From positions 1-5,635 of the forward strand of contig JAITDQ010000005.1 of NCBI GenBank assembly GCA_031282485.1: DNA of 5,635 nt, read 5' to 3'. Positions 1 to 5,635 of the stretch are shown in pieces. The DNA is from Tannerella sp. (lineage in GTDB: Bacteria > Bacteroidota > Bacteroidia > Bacteroidales > Tannerellaceae). The notes below the pieces were generated by a model. That model worked only from the letters and a program-made list of their open reading frames with translations. It was not told where the DNA came from and made no database searches. Each line of letters begins with the position of its first letter. Positions within the stretch are counted from its first letter, which is position 1. The translations under genes were made by a program, and so were the position numbers.

Positions 1-2
1 AA

Positions 3-125
3 CATGTCACACTGAAAGGATTATACCCCTGCGGCGAAGGCGCCGGCTACGCCGGAGGAATCGTTTCCGCAGCAATAGACGGCGAACTCTGCGCAGAGCA
101 GGCCGCCCGCCTTTCGCGGCACTGA
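3..125 (+). CDS. FAD-dependent dehydrogenase, C-terminal end (partial)
   Basis: The last 40 codons of a gene that begins before the window; the TGA stop is at 123-125. The readable tail contains GLYPCGEGAGYAGGI followed by SAAIDG. This is the C-terminal FAD-binding signature of the uncharacterised NAD(FAD)-utilising dehydrogenases (COG2509-like, family length about 500 residues). In that family the glycine-rich CGEGAGYAGG segment contacts the flavin and the following helix packs on the dinucleotide fold. That is family knowledge; only the tail is visible here. The protein should be cytoplasmic, and its substrate cannot be told. The gene runs toward the minus-strand tRNA and operon, so transcription converges on the 288-329 hairpin. 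Because the N-terminal dinucleotide-binding domain is missing, the exact subfamily is uncertain. Confidence 0.8.
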   Translation, partial: HVTLKGLYPCGEGAGYAGGIVSAAIDGELCAEQAARLSRH

Positions 126-196
126 ACAGCAGGTGCAATTCATATTAGCAGGCCTTTCCCGACAAAATCCAGACAATAACCGGTATGAATAAGGCT

Positions 197-204
197 TATC
201 TTTG
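197..204 (+). promoter_or_regulatory. Possible Bacteroidetes -7 promoter box (TATCTTTG)
   Basis: TATCTTTG matches the Bacteroidetes -7 consensus TAnnTTTG. It lies 72 bp after the dehydrogenase stop, on the + strand, with no + strand protein gene following. I see no good TTG-type -33 element at 17-23 bp upstream, so the box could be chance. If it is real, transcription would start near 209-212 and run into the hairpin at 288-329. Confidence 0.4.
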
Positions 205-210
205 CAAAAA

Positions 211-335
211 TCGAGCGTCATTCCAATAATAGAAGATACGCCGACACCACGCAGTCGTGACGGGATGGCCAGCCTGGTAACCAAAAAAACACCCGAATAA
301 CCCCATTTATGGGTTTATTTTCGGGTGTTGCATTT
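211..335 (+). ncRNA. Candidate small RNA, unclassified
   Basis: This is a stretch with no protein gene, bounded by a TATCTTTG promoter-like box (197-204) and a long stable hairpin (288-329), giving a predicted transcript of about 125 nt. Inside it a short CACG/CGTG stem with a four-base loop (248-259) is visible, besides the terminal hairpin. After the hairpin, the + strand has only a short T-run (334-338), which is weaker than the T-run on the minus-strand side. The hairpin may therefore serve the tRNA only. I recognise no Rfam family. The call rests on promoter plus hairpin and is an inference; the start and end are approximate. Confidence 0.25.
288..329 (-). terminator. Rho-independent terminator after tRNA-Leu, possibly bidirectional
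   Basis: A perfect 9-bp outer stem (288-296 AACACCCGA with 321-329 TCGGGTGTT) is followed, after small asymmetric mismatches, by an inner stem (299-303 AACCC with 311-315 GGGTT) closing a loop of about 7 bases. Read on the minus strand, the hairpin is followed directly by seven Ts (complement of 283-289), the classic intrinsic terminator layout. It lies 35 bp past the 3' end of the tRNA. It could also end read-through from the S41 gene. On the + strand it may end dehydrogenase or small-RNA transcription, with a poorer T-run. Confidence 0.85.
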
Positions 336-363
336 TTGAAATGATGATAATCAATGTTATTTG

Positions 364-445
364 TGCGGCTGAAGGGACTCGAACCCCCACGCCGTGAAGC
401 ACCAGATCCTAAGTCTGACGTGGCTACCAATTACACCACAGCCGC
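364..445 (-). tRNA. tRNA-Leu (anticodon UAG)
   Basis: The minus strand folds into a full cloverleaf. The acceptor stem is GCGGCTG with CAGCCGC, plus an A discriminator at 364. The D-arm holds AATTGGTAG. The anticodon stem-loop is TCAGA-CTTAGGA-TCTGG, with anticodon TAG at 409-411. A long class II variable arm around TGCTTCACGGCGT is present, as expected for leucine tRNAs. The T-loop TTCGAGT sits on a GGGGG/CCCTT stem with two G-U pairs. The anticodon reads CUA and probably other CUN leucine codons. The CCA end is not encoded (ACAA follows), so it must be added by the CCA-adding enzyme. The gene has its own promoter box at 459-466 and terminator at 288-329. Confidence 0.96.
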
Positions 446-458
446 TAAAATTCGGGGG

Positions 459-466
459 CAAAGTTA
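459..466 (-). promoter_or_regulatory. Promoter -7 box of tRNA-Leu (TAACTTTG)
   Basis: The minus strand reads TAACTTTG, an exact match to the Bacteroidetes -7 consensus TAnnTTTG, ending 13 bases before the mature tRNA 5' end. That position predicts a leader of under ten bases. The upstream stretch is A/T-rich, without a clear TTG -33 element. The tRNA can thus be transcribed independently of the parC operon, although no strong terminator separates the two. Confidence 0.65.
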
Positions 467-516
467 TGAAAATATTTTAGATATTTGCCTGCCGGAGCGT
501 TTATTTTTGCGAAAAT

Positions 517-1569
517 CTATTCGTTTATGTATTCGGCGCTTTTTACCGACGGCGTTGTGCCGGAAGTTTTCTCCTTGAGGTATTCTATGGCCTCTTCGAT
601 TATTGTATCTATGTTATTTAGCTGGTCGTTTTCTTTGATATCTATTTTGATGTCCGGGTCGATGCCGTATTCCGTGTATTCTTTGTTGGCATCGAGTATC
701 GGCGACGAAGAGAATCTTACGCCCCAGCCGTTAGGTAATTCCGAATGGAACGGCAATCCGCAGCCGCCGCCTGTCCTGTCGCCGATAATCGTGACTTGTG
801 AAAACAATTTCATCTTATTTACAAAATCATTGGTGGCGCTGTAACAGCGACGATTCGTGAGAACTACCACGGGACGAAGCCATTTTATCCGTTGCGACGG
901 CTCAAGTTCTATCGGGTACGGTTCCGAGAAATCACTGTGGCCGGGTCCCTTCTTGTGCATTATATATCCGACCAGCAGTTTCTCCGCCGTAAACCGCGAT
1001 GCGATACGTTCGGAATAGGCCAGCGAACCGCCCCCGTTATTACGGACATCAAAGATAAGCGCCTTACAGTCCTTGAAATGTAGAAACATCTCATCCAGGT
1101 TCGCTTCACCTATGGGATTGGAAAAACTTCCGTAATAGACGTATCCGATGCTGTCCCTTATGATAAGATAGTTCATTCCCCCGGCAAGTTTGCTGTCCAT
1201 ACCCAGATATTTTTTGTGGACGACCGCATTAAAATTATCCGGATAATTTTCGTACCATTCCCAAAAACGGGAAGTATTAAAAGTCGTCAAGAGGTTTGTA
1301 TGCCCGTCTTCAAGTTCGGCAAGCATTTTACCCAGTACGCTGAACAGTTCATACTTGCTCATCGTATCCGTGACCAGAATATTATACTTGTTATGTACAG
1401 CGTTCCAGTCTATATTTTTATAGTCAAAGAAACAATAATTCTCGTCGATCAGTTTCCAGAGCGCTTCGAAATTGGCATGCGGATCGGACGTATATTCATC
1501 GCGTTCATAACACGACGGGATGAGAAGGAATACACTTAGCAGCGCGAATGTAAAAATAAATCGTTTCAT
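517..1569 (-). CDS. S41 family peptidase, surface lipoprotein (tricorn/C-terminal-processing type)
   Basis: A 350-residue predicted envelope serine protease. A lipoprotein signal peptide opens it: MKRF, a hydrophobic stretch, then the lipobox LIPSC with Cys20 as the lipidated residue. An acidic stretch (ERDE) follows the cysteine, which could be a Bacteroidetes surface-export signal. Residues about 33-93 resemble the small N-terminal domain of tricorn-type S41 enzymes (FEALWKLIDENYCFFDY, then LEDGHTNL). The peptidase core follows: DVRNNGGG (174-181), the nucleophile region CYSATNDF with probable catalytic Ser244, GDRTGGG (263-269), and the terminal GIDPDI (302-307). The position of the CtpA-type catalytic lysine is Arg265, as in tricorn-like branches, so a Ser-Lys dyad is unlikely. 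I see no clear PDZ domain. The start at 1569 is chosen because GGAGGAGGG lies 6 bases upstream and the signal peptide then begins properly; a longer frame from 1599 would overlap the preceding gene. The physiological substrate is unknown. It is the last protein gene of the parC operon. Confidence 0.88.
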   Translation of the reverse strand: MKRFIFTFALLSVFLLIPSCYERDEYTSDPHANFEALWKLIDENYCFFDYKNIDWNAVHNKYNILVTDTMSKYELFSVLGKMLAELEDGHTNLLTTFNTSRFWEWYENYPDNFNAVVHKKYLGMDSKLAGGMNYLIIRDSIGYVYYGSFSNPIGEANLDEMFLHFKDCKALIFDVRNNGGGSLAYSERIASRFTAEKLLVGYIMHKKGPGHSDFSEPYPIELEPSQRIKWLRPVVVLTNRRCYSATNDFVNKMKLFSQVTIIGDRTGGGCGLPFHSELPNGWGVRFSSSPILDANKEYTEYGIDPDIKIDIKENDQLNNIDTIIEEAIEYLKEKTSGTTPSVKSAEYINE

Positions 1570-1575
1570 CACGTT

Positions 1576-1584
1576 CCCTCCTCC
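1576..1584 (-). promoter_or_regulatory. Strong Shine-Dalgarno site for the S41 gene
   Basis: GGAGGAGGG on the minus strand ends 6 bases before the ATG at 1569 and begins just after the TAA of the upstream gene (1586-1588). It fixes the start at 1569 and suggests translational coupling with the upstream gene. Such a purine-rich site stands out in a group that commonly relies on A-rich, SD-poor leaders. Confidence 0.7.
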
Positions 1585-1585
1585 G

Positions 1586-2767
1586 TTAATAATATGCACT
1601 GTGAAATAAATTACGCTTTCTCATTTCGCGTCCCCCGAAGGCGATAAATTCTTTCACAAATCCCAGCATCACATTATGAGAGATTATATACCTGTCAATA
1701 TCATGAATCTCCGTAGAATAAAATGACCCGAAATAGCCCATGCGCAGCGTCATGCCGCCAACCGGAAAGTCGACCGTAAAATAATTGCGCATCGCGACCT
1801 TATTATGAAAGGAATTGAAATTAAATATCTCCGCCGTATTTCCCAGACTGAATATTTCGTAATATGACTGGCTGTATACCGGCGAGAAAAGGACTCCGGC
1901 AAAAGGCGTCTCGAACTGGTAACGAAGCGTGAGCGGATATTTCTTTATGTAAAACTCATAAATTGCGATAAGGGAAAGGTTCAAATCCACGTCGGCATGT
2001 ACCGTCATCGGATTATTCCCGTTGCGGGTATTATAAACCATTCCGGTCATGCCGCGGACGTTACCGCCAACCAGTATTTTAAAATACGGGTCGGGGAGAA
2101 AGCGATAATGATAGCCCATGGAATAATTGACGAATGCGGACAGGAAATTGGCATTTTCCGCGCCGTTCATCGTCGACGATATGTCGACATTGACGATGTT
2201 CTGACGCGACACTTTGTAACCGGACAGCTTAGTCAGGCGCATACGTTCGTTCATAAAACGAAAACCGAGACCTCCGTATTTCTCCGGGGAAAGGTACGTG
2301 TCCTTCATCCTGTAACCCCCGACGCCGACCAGTGTCCCTTCATTTATGGAACGAAGATCCGTATAATCGATTTCATTTTCATTCTTCAGGTGAATTTCCC
2401 CGCCCTCCTGTTCGATTAAAAGTTCGCTTCTTTGAACCTTAGCCTTCTTCCTGTTTTTTTCGGGAGCCTCCGTTACCGTGACGGCTGTGCGCGACGTATC
2501 CGCCGCCGTTAACTCCTGTGCGATCAGGGTATCCGCAGGAGATGTCACGGTGTCCGTCATTGTTGCGGGTATGTCGGCTGCAGCAGGAATGCTGTCACAA
2601 GTTATTTCTTTCCTGTTTGATTTTTCTTTTGATAAGGCGATCAGCAGGGAATCCGCTTTTTCGGAAGTCATCCGGTACGATACAATCGAATCCTCCGACA
2701 TCGTCTGTGCATTCAGGGAGAACATGTACATACACATTAAAAAAGCAACCGTATTCAACTTTCTCAT
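1586..2767 (-). CDS. DUF3316-like exported envelope protein, probable outer-membrane barrel
   Basis: A 393-residue protein of unknown function. Residues 1-21 are a type I signal peptide (MRKL, hydrophobic run, SLNAQ with cleavage probably after Ala20 or Gln21). Residues about 55-100 form a low-complexity Ala/Asp/Thr/Pro/Ser linker, followed by a basic patch KNRKKAKVQR (104-113). From about residue 140 the sequence resembles Bacteroidetes DUF3316 proteins: GTLVGVGGYRMKDTYLSP, then FMNERMRL. After that come alternating polar and aromatic strands (YSMGYHYRF, FKILVGGNVRG, DLNLSLIAIYEFYI, LTLRYQFETPFAGVLFSP, MTLRMGYFGSFY) typical of an outer-membrane beta barrel. The family assignment comes from recalled motifs. 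The start at 2767 is chosen because it begins the signal peptide; a longer frame from 2881 would overlap the end of parC by more than 100 bp. Only 7 bp separate it from the parC stop, so it is almost certainly co-transcribed. The linker and basic patch suggest a periplasmic segment before the barrel. Confidence 0.75.
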   Translation of the reverse strand: MRKLNTVAFLMCMYMFSLNAQTMSEDSIVSYRMTSEKADSLLIALSKEKSNRKEITCDSIPAAADIPATMTDTVTSPADTLIAQELTAADTSRTAVTVTEAPEKNRKKAKVQRSELLIEQEGGEIHLKNENEIDYTDLRSINEGTLVGVGGYRMKDTYLSPEKYGGLGFRFMNERMRLTKLSGYKVSRQNIVNVDISSTMNGAENANFLSAFVNYSMGYHYRFLPDPYFKILVGGNVRGMTGMVYNTRNGNNPMTVHADVDLNLSLIAIYEFYIKKYPLTLRYQFETPFAGVLFSPVYSQSYYEIFSLGNTAEIFNFNSFHNKVAMRNYFTVDFPVGGMTLRMGYFGSFYSTEIHDIDRYIISHNVMLGFVKEFIAFGGREMRKRNLFHSAYY

Positions 2768-2774
2768 ATCATTT

Positions 2775-5543
2775 TTAATTAAAAAGATCCAATTGGGCAT
2801 CGTCCTGTTCATTATCTTCGTTTTCTTCGCCGTCCGTTTCTTCCGGTCTTTCTTCGGGGAATCGTGCAGGCTCAAGTTCATTTATTCGGCTGACTTCGAA
2901 TGTTGTGATACGCTTACCCCGGGCTTTAAAACTTTTAACGCTTATGAATGATTCCGCATCTATAACCAGCGGACTGCGAAATTCGTCATTTCCTCCGAAT
3001 ATCACTTCAAGGCGGGGATACGTTTGTTCGGACAGCAGATATAGCGTACTCAGTTCATTCTCTCCCAGCAGATTCTGATGCCTGCTTCCGGCCTCCAGCT
3101 GAAATCTTTTTATGTACGGAAACTTCTGATCCGCATCATAAAGTGCGGCAGTCCAGACTTTGTTGGCGTCGAAACGCTCTATCACGAGTATATTATCTTC
3201 GTAATGATTGCTCAAATCGTAGTTTGTCGTGTAAAATTCGCCGTTGCGGAGTATCACCAGGATTTGGTCGTCGTTATGAAATTCGCCCAGCGAATCGCCA
3301 CGGCCGTCGTAGTTCAGGCGCAGGATGTCGCGGTCGAACCATATCTGGCGGCCGCCCAGGGTGGATGAGCCTTTTTGTTTAAGGCTTATTTTATGTATAT
3401 CTGCTTTCGTCAGGATATTACCCATTGTATTACGGCCTTTAATCATGATTTCGCTGAAATCTTTTTCGAAAGTCATTATCTTCTGCCTGAGCTTGGGTTT
3501 GAGAACAACTTTTACGGTTTCGGCTTCCCCGTTCGGATTCACGCTGAAATACAGGATCGCCGAACCGGGAGAGCCTTGCGTCACATCGTATTCCTTGTCG
3601 CGGGTGATGCCCGTCACGGCAAAACGTTTTATGTAATTGTGTCCCGTAGCGCCGTCGCGATATATTGCGTTGTAAATCGTCCGGTTGTCGTTTCGCTTGA
3701 AAATATCCAGATGAAGGACATCCTTACCGACAAATATTTTGTCGCTCACCTTAATGATTTTATACGTCCCGTTTTTATAAAACAGGATTACGTCGTCTAT
3801 ATCGGAGCAGTTGCAAACGTATTCGTCGCGTTTCAGGGCGGTGCCGATAAATCCTTCTTCACGGTTGATATAGAGTTTCTCGTTTGCTTCAACCACTTTC
3901 GTGGCGACAATCGTATCGAAGCTGCGGAGTTCCGTATGCCGCGGGAAGGCTGCCCCGTATTTTTCTTTCAGCATGGTGAACCAGTCTATCGTATAATTGA
4001 CAATATCGGCAAGGCGGGCGTTGATGTTTTCGATTTCGGCTTTTATCCGGGCGATGAGTTCGTCGTTGCTGTCGATATTGAATTTCAGGATACGTCCCAT
4101 TTTTATTTCCATCAGCCGCATGATGTCGTCGCGGGTGACTTCGCGTATGAAACCCGGCTTGAACGGTTCCAGCCGTTTATCAATATGCACTACGGCGATT
4201 TCTATTGATTTCGCATTTTCAAATTCCGCGTCTTTGTAGATGCGTTCGACGATGAAGATTCGTTCCAGGGAGGCGTAAAACAGCTGTTCTTCCTGCTCGA
4301 ACTTATGTATCTCCAGTTCTTTGCGCAGGAGATCCAGTGTCTGGTCGGTCGAATGGCGCAATATGTCGTTTACGGTCAGGAAGCGGGGCTTATTGTCTTC
4401 TATCACGCAGCAGTTCGGCGAAATGCTTATCTCGCAGTCCGTGAAGGCATAGAGCGCATCAATCGTTTTATCCGACGATACTCCCGGCGCCAGATGAATG
4501 AGTATTTCGGTTTCACGCGCCGTGTTGTCATCTATCTTTTTTATTTTTATTTTGCCCTTGTCGTTTGCCTTGAGGATGGAATCAATCAGCGACGAGGTAT
4601 TACGCCCGTAAGGAATTTCGTTTATTACGAGGGTCTTGCCGTCAAATTTGCCGATTTTCGCACGAACCTTGACGACGCCTCCCCGTTCCCCGGCATTATA
4701 CCGCGATACGTCGATGGAACCGCCTGTCTGGAAATCGGGATACAGGATAAACGGTTCGCCTCGAAGGTAGGCGATTGCCGCATCGAGAATCTCGTTAAAA
4801 TTATGTGGGAGTATTTTTGACGAAAGCCCGACGGCTATCCCTTCGGCGCCCTGTGCGAGCAGCAACGGGAATTTCACGGGCAGGGAGACCGGTTCCTTAT
4901 TACGTCCGTCATACGAAAGTTTCCATGTCGTGGTCTTCGGGTTAAAGACGACGTCTAACGCGAATTTGGACAGGCGGGCTTCGATGTAACGGGGTGCGGC
5001 AGCCCCGTCGCCCGTCAGGATATTACCCCAGTTCCCCTGGCAATCGATAAGCAGGTCTTTTTGTCCCAGCTGTACCAGGGCGTCGCCGATAGAAGCGTCG
5101 CCGTGAGGATGAAACTGCATGGTATGGCCGATGATATTGGCTACTTTATTATACCGTCCGTCGTCGAGAATCTTCATCGAATGGAGAATACGGCGCTGTA
5201 CGGGCTTGAATCCGTCGTTAATATGCGGAACGGCGCGTTCGAGGATAACGTACGAAGCATAATCGAGAAACCAGCTTTGGTACATTCCTGAAAGCAGGTG
5301 TACACTGTCTCCCTTTCCCGACACTTTATATCCCGAATGAGCCGGTTCCATGGGGTCGTCATCCGTTATCACTTCGTCATCATCCGGCATGTCGCCGGCG
5401 TCGCCTTCTTCCGGGACGTCGTCTTCGTCTTCTTCCGGCATGTCGCCGGTGTCTTCCGGTATCACGACATCCTCTTCCGATACATTATCAACATCAGGCT
5501 CATGCCCTGTTTCCTCAAACTGCTTATCTTTATTATCCGACAT
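2775..5543 (-). CDS. parC: DNA topoisomerase IV subunit A (ParC)
   Basis: A 922-residue type IIA topoisomerase A subunit, the DNA-breaking half of the ParC2ParE2 enzyme that decatenates daughter chromosomes using ATP hydrolysed by ParE. Residues 1-70 are a strongly acidic extension, probably disordered. The core starts about residue 80 (SGMYQSWFLDYASYVILERAV) and includes the winged-helix/QRDR segment HPHGDASIGDALVQLGQ (145-161). AAAPRYIEARLS follows, with Arg185 and the catalytic Tyr186 that forms the 5'-phosphotyrosine link. The tower and coiled-coil region runs to about 530. Residues about 540-890 form the C-terminal DNA-wrapping domain, with blade-like repeats. The GyrA box (QRRGGKG-like) is absent, which favours ParC over GyrA. 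An acidic tail (895-916) ends in QLDLFN. The residue matching the quinolone-site serine is Ala150; Asp154 matches the acidic one. The ATG at 5543 has GGAGT 7 bases upstream. parE is not in the window. The gene leads the operon. Confidence 0.94.
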   Translation of the reverse strand: MSDNKDKQFEETGHEPDVDNVSEEDVVIPEDTGDMPEEDEDDVPEEGDAGDMPDDDEVITDDDPMEPAHSGYKVSGKGDSVHLLSGMYQSWFLDYASYVILERAVPHINDGFKPVQRRILHSMKILDDGRYNKVANIIGHTMQFHPHGDASIGDALVQLGQKDLLIDCQGNWGNILTGDGAAAPRYIEARLSKFALDVVFNPKTTTWKLSYDGRNKEPVSLPVKFPLLLAQGAEGIAVGLSSKILPHNFNEILDAAIAYLRGEPFILYPDFQTGGSIDVSRYNAGERGGVVKVRAKIGKFDGKTLVINEIPYGRNTSSLIDSILKANDKGKIKIKKIDDNTARETEILIHLAPGVSSDKTIDALYAFTDCEISISPNCCVIEDNKPRFLTVNDILRHSTDQTLDLLRKELEIHKFEQEEQLFYASLERIFIVERIYKDAEFENAKSIEIAVVHIDKRLEPFKPGFIREVTRDDIMRLMEIKMGRILKFNIDSNDELIARIKAEIENINARLADIVNYTIDWFTMLKEKYGAAFPRHTELRSFDTIVATKVVEANEKLYINREEGFIGTALKRDEYVCNCSDIDDVILFYKNGTYKIIKVSDKIFVGKDVLHLDIFKRNDNRTIYNAIYRDGATGHNYIKRFAVTGITRDKEYDVTQGSPGSAILYFSVNPNGEAETVKVVLKPKLRQKIMTFEKDFSEIMIKGRNTMGNILTKADIHKISLKQKGSSTLGGRQIWFDRDILRLNYDGRGDSLGEFHNDDQILVILRNGEFYTTNYDLSNHYEDNILVIERFDANKVWTAALYDADQKFPYIKRFQLEAGSRHQNLLGENELSTLYLLSEQTYPRLEVIFGGNDEFRSPLVIDAESFISVKSFKARGKRITTFEVSRINELEPARFPEERPEETDGEENEDNEQDDAQLDLFN
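5383..5449 (-). repeat. 16-bp direct repeat in the acidic N-terminal region of parC
   Basis: The same 16 bases (TCCGGCATGTCGCCGG on the + strand) occur at 5383-5398 and 5434-5449, 51 bp (17 codons) apart and in frame. Each encodes the GDMP-plus-acid motif (GDMPEEDEDD and GDMPDDDEV). An in-frame duplication in low-complexity acidic sequence is the simplest reading; its copy number may vary between strains. Confidence 0.8.
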
Positions 5544-5585
5544 AATTTAAACTCCGACTATGATTCATTCATGAAAAAAATCCGA

Positions 5586-5593
5586 CAAATATA
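5586..5593 (-). promoter_or_regulatory. Promoter -7 box of the parC operon (TATATTTG)
   Basis: The minus strand reads TATATTTG, an exact match to the Bacteroidetes -7 consensus TAnnTTTG, 42 bases upstream of the parC ATG. Transcription should begin near 5579-5581, giving a leader of roughly 36 bases. The -33 zone is a T-rich stretch (GTTTTTA, within 5609-5620) that also forms a small ATGT/ACAT inverted repeat; it is at best a weak -33 element. The leader holds a four-codon mini-ORF (5558-5572) before the GGAGT ribosome-binding site (5551-5555). Confidence 0.65.
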
Positions 5594-5635
5594 AGAATTT
5601 TATTGATAATGTAAAAACATGATTTTTCAACAGTC

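Noticed and set aside
140..215. A short minus-strand reading frame of about 25 codons over the promoter-like block
   Set aside because: It is bounded by stops and has no ATG, GTG or TTG start with a ribosome-binding site, so it is not a gene by itself. It is kept only as a hint that the block may be conserved.
21..284. An 87-codon minus-strand open frame across the dehydrogenase tail and the intergenic region
   Set aside because: It runs antisense through the conserved flavoprotein C-terminus, has a Cys/Arg-rich composition without motifs, and starts just beyond the tRNA terminator with no ribosome-binding site.
364..445. tRNA-Leu as a possible integration (attachment) site
   Set aside because: There is no integrase, no repeated copy of the tRNA 3' end and no compositional break in the window; the flanks are housekeeping genes.
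485..844. A 119-codon + strand open frame near the tRNA
   Set aside because: It is antisense to the 3' part of the S41 gene, whose conserved motifs (CYSA, GDRTGGG, GIDPD) occupy the other strand.
3375..4208. A 277-codon open frame on the + strand inside parC
   Set aside because: It lies entirely antisense to the strongly supported ParC coding sequence and shows no recognisable domain. It has no promoter or ribosome-binding site, and its openness is explained by the codon use of parC.
2775..5543. Calling the topoisomerase subunit GyrA instead of ParC
   Set aside because: The GyrA box needed for DNA wrapping is not visible in the C-terminal domain, and the HPHGDASIGDALVQLGQ form and the acidic C-terminal tail fit Bacteroidetes ParC better.

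Overview
The window looks like chromosomal DNA of a member of the order Bacteroidales (Bacteroides/Parabacteroides-like). The evidence is threefold. Promoters are of the Bacteroidetes primary-sigma type (TAnnTTTG at -7). The topoisomerase subunit has the insertions and motifs typical of Bacteroidetes ParC. The other proteins (a surface S41 peptidase lipoprotein, a DUF3316-type envelope protein and a COG2509-like flavoprotein tail) are families common in this group. This assignment comes from reading motifs; no search was run.

Layout. Positions 3-125 (+) are the last 40 codons of a FAD-dependent dehydrogenase. Positions 126-363 hold no convincing protein gene. They contain a TATCTTTG promoter-like box on the + strand (197-204) and a strong hairpin (288-329). 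The hairpin has a T-run on its minus-strand side, so it most likely terminates the tRNA; on the + strand it could close a short unannotated RNA. Positions 364-445 (-) are tRNA-Leu(UAG), with its own promoter just upstream (459-466). The rest is one tightly packed minus-strand operon, in transcription order: parC (5543-2775), a signal-peptide DUF3316-like envelope protein (2767-1586), and an S41 peptidase lipoprotein (1569-517). The gaps are only 7 and 16 bp. A TATATTTG box at 5586-5593 is the likely operon promoter. I see no strong terminator between the S41 gene and the tRNA, so read-through to the 288-329 hairpin is possible.

How it fits together. ParC is the catalytic DNA-cleaving subunit of topoisomerase IV, which unlinks replicated chromosomes. 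The two downstream genes are predicted to be exported and have no obvious mechanistic link to it. The most interesting signal is at the end of ParC: a long acidic, probably disordered tail finishing in QLDLF-N, an exact match to the consensus sliding-clamp-binding pentapeptide. It suggests that topoisomerase IV may be tethered to the replication clamp in this lineage. The candidate small RNA at about 211-335 is the other item worth testing. I found no CRISPR array, insertion sequence, prophage or recognisably new defence system.
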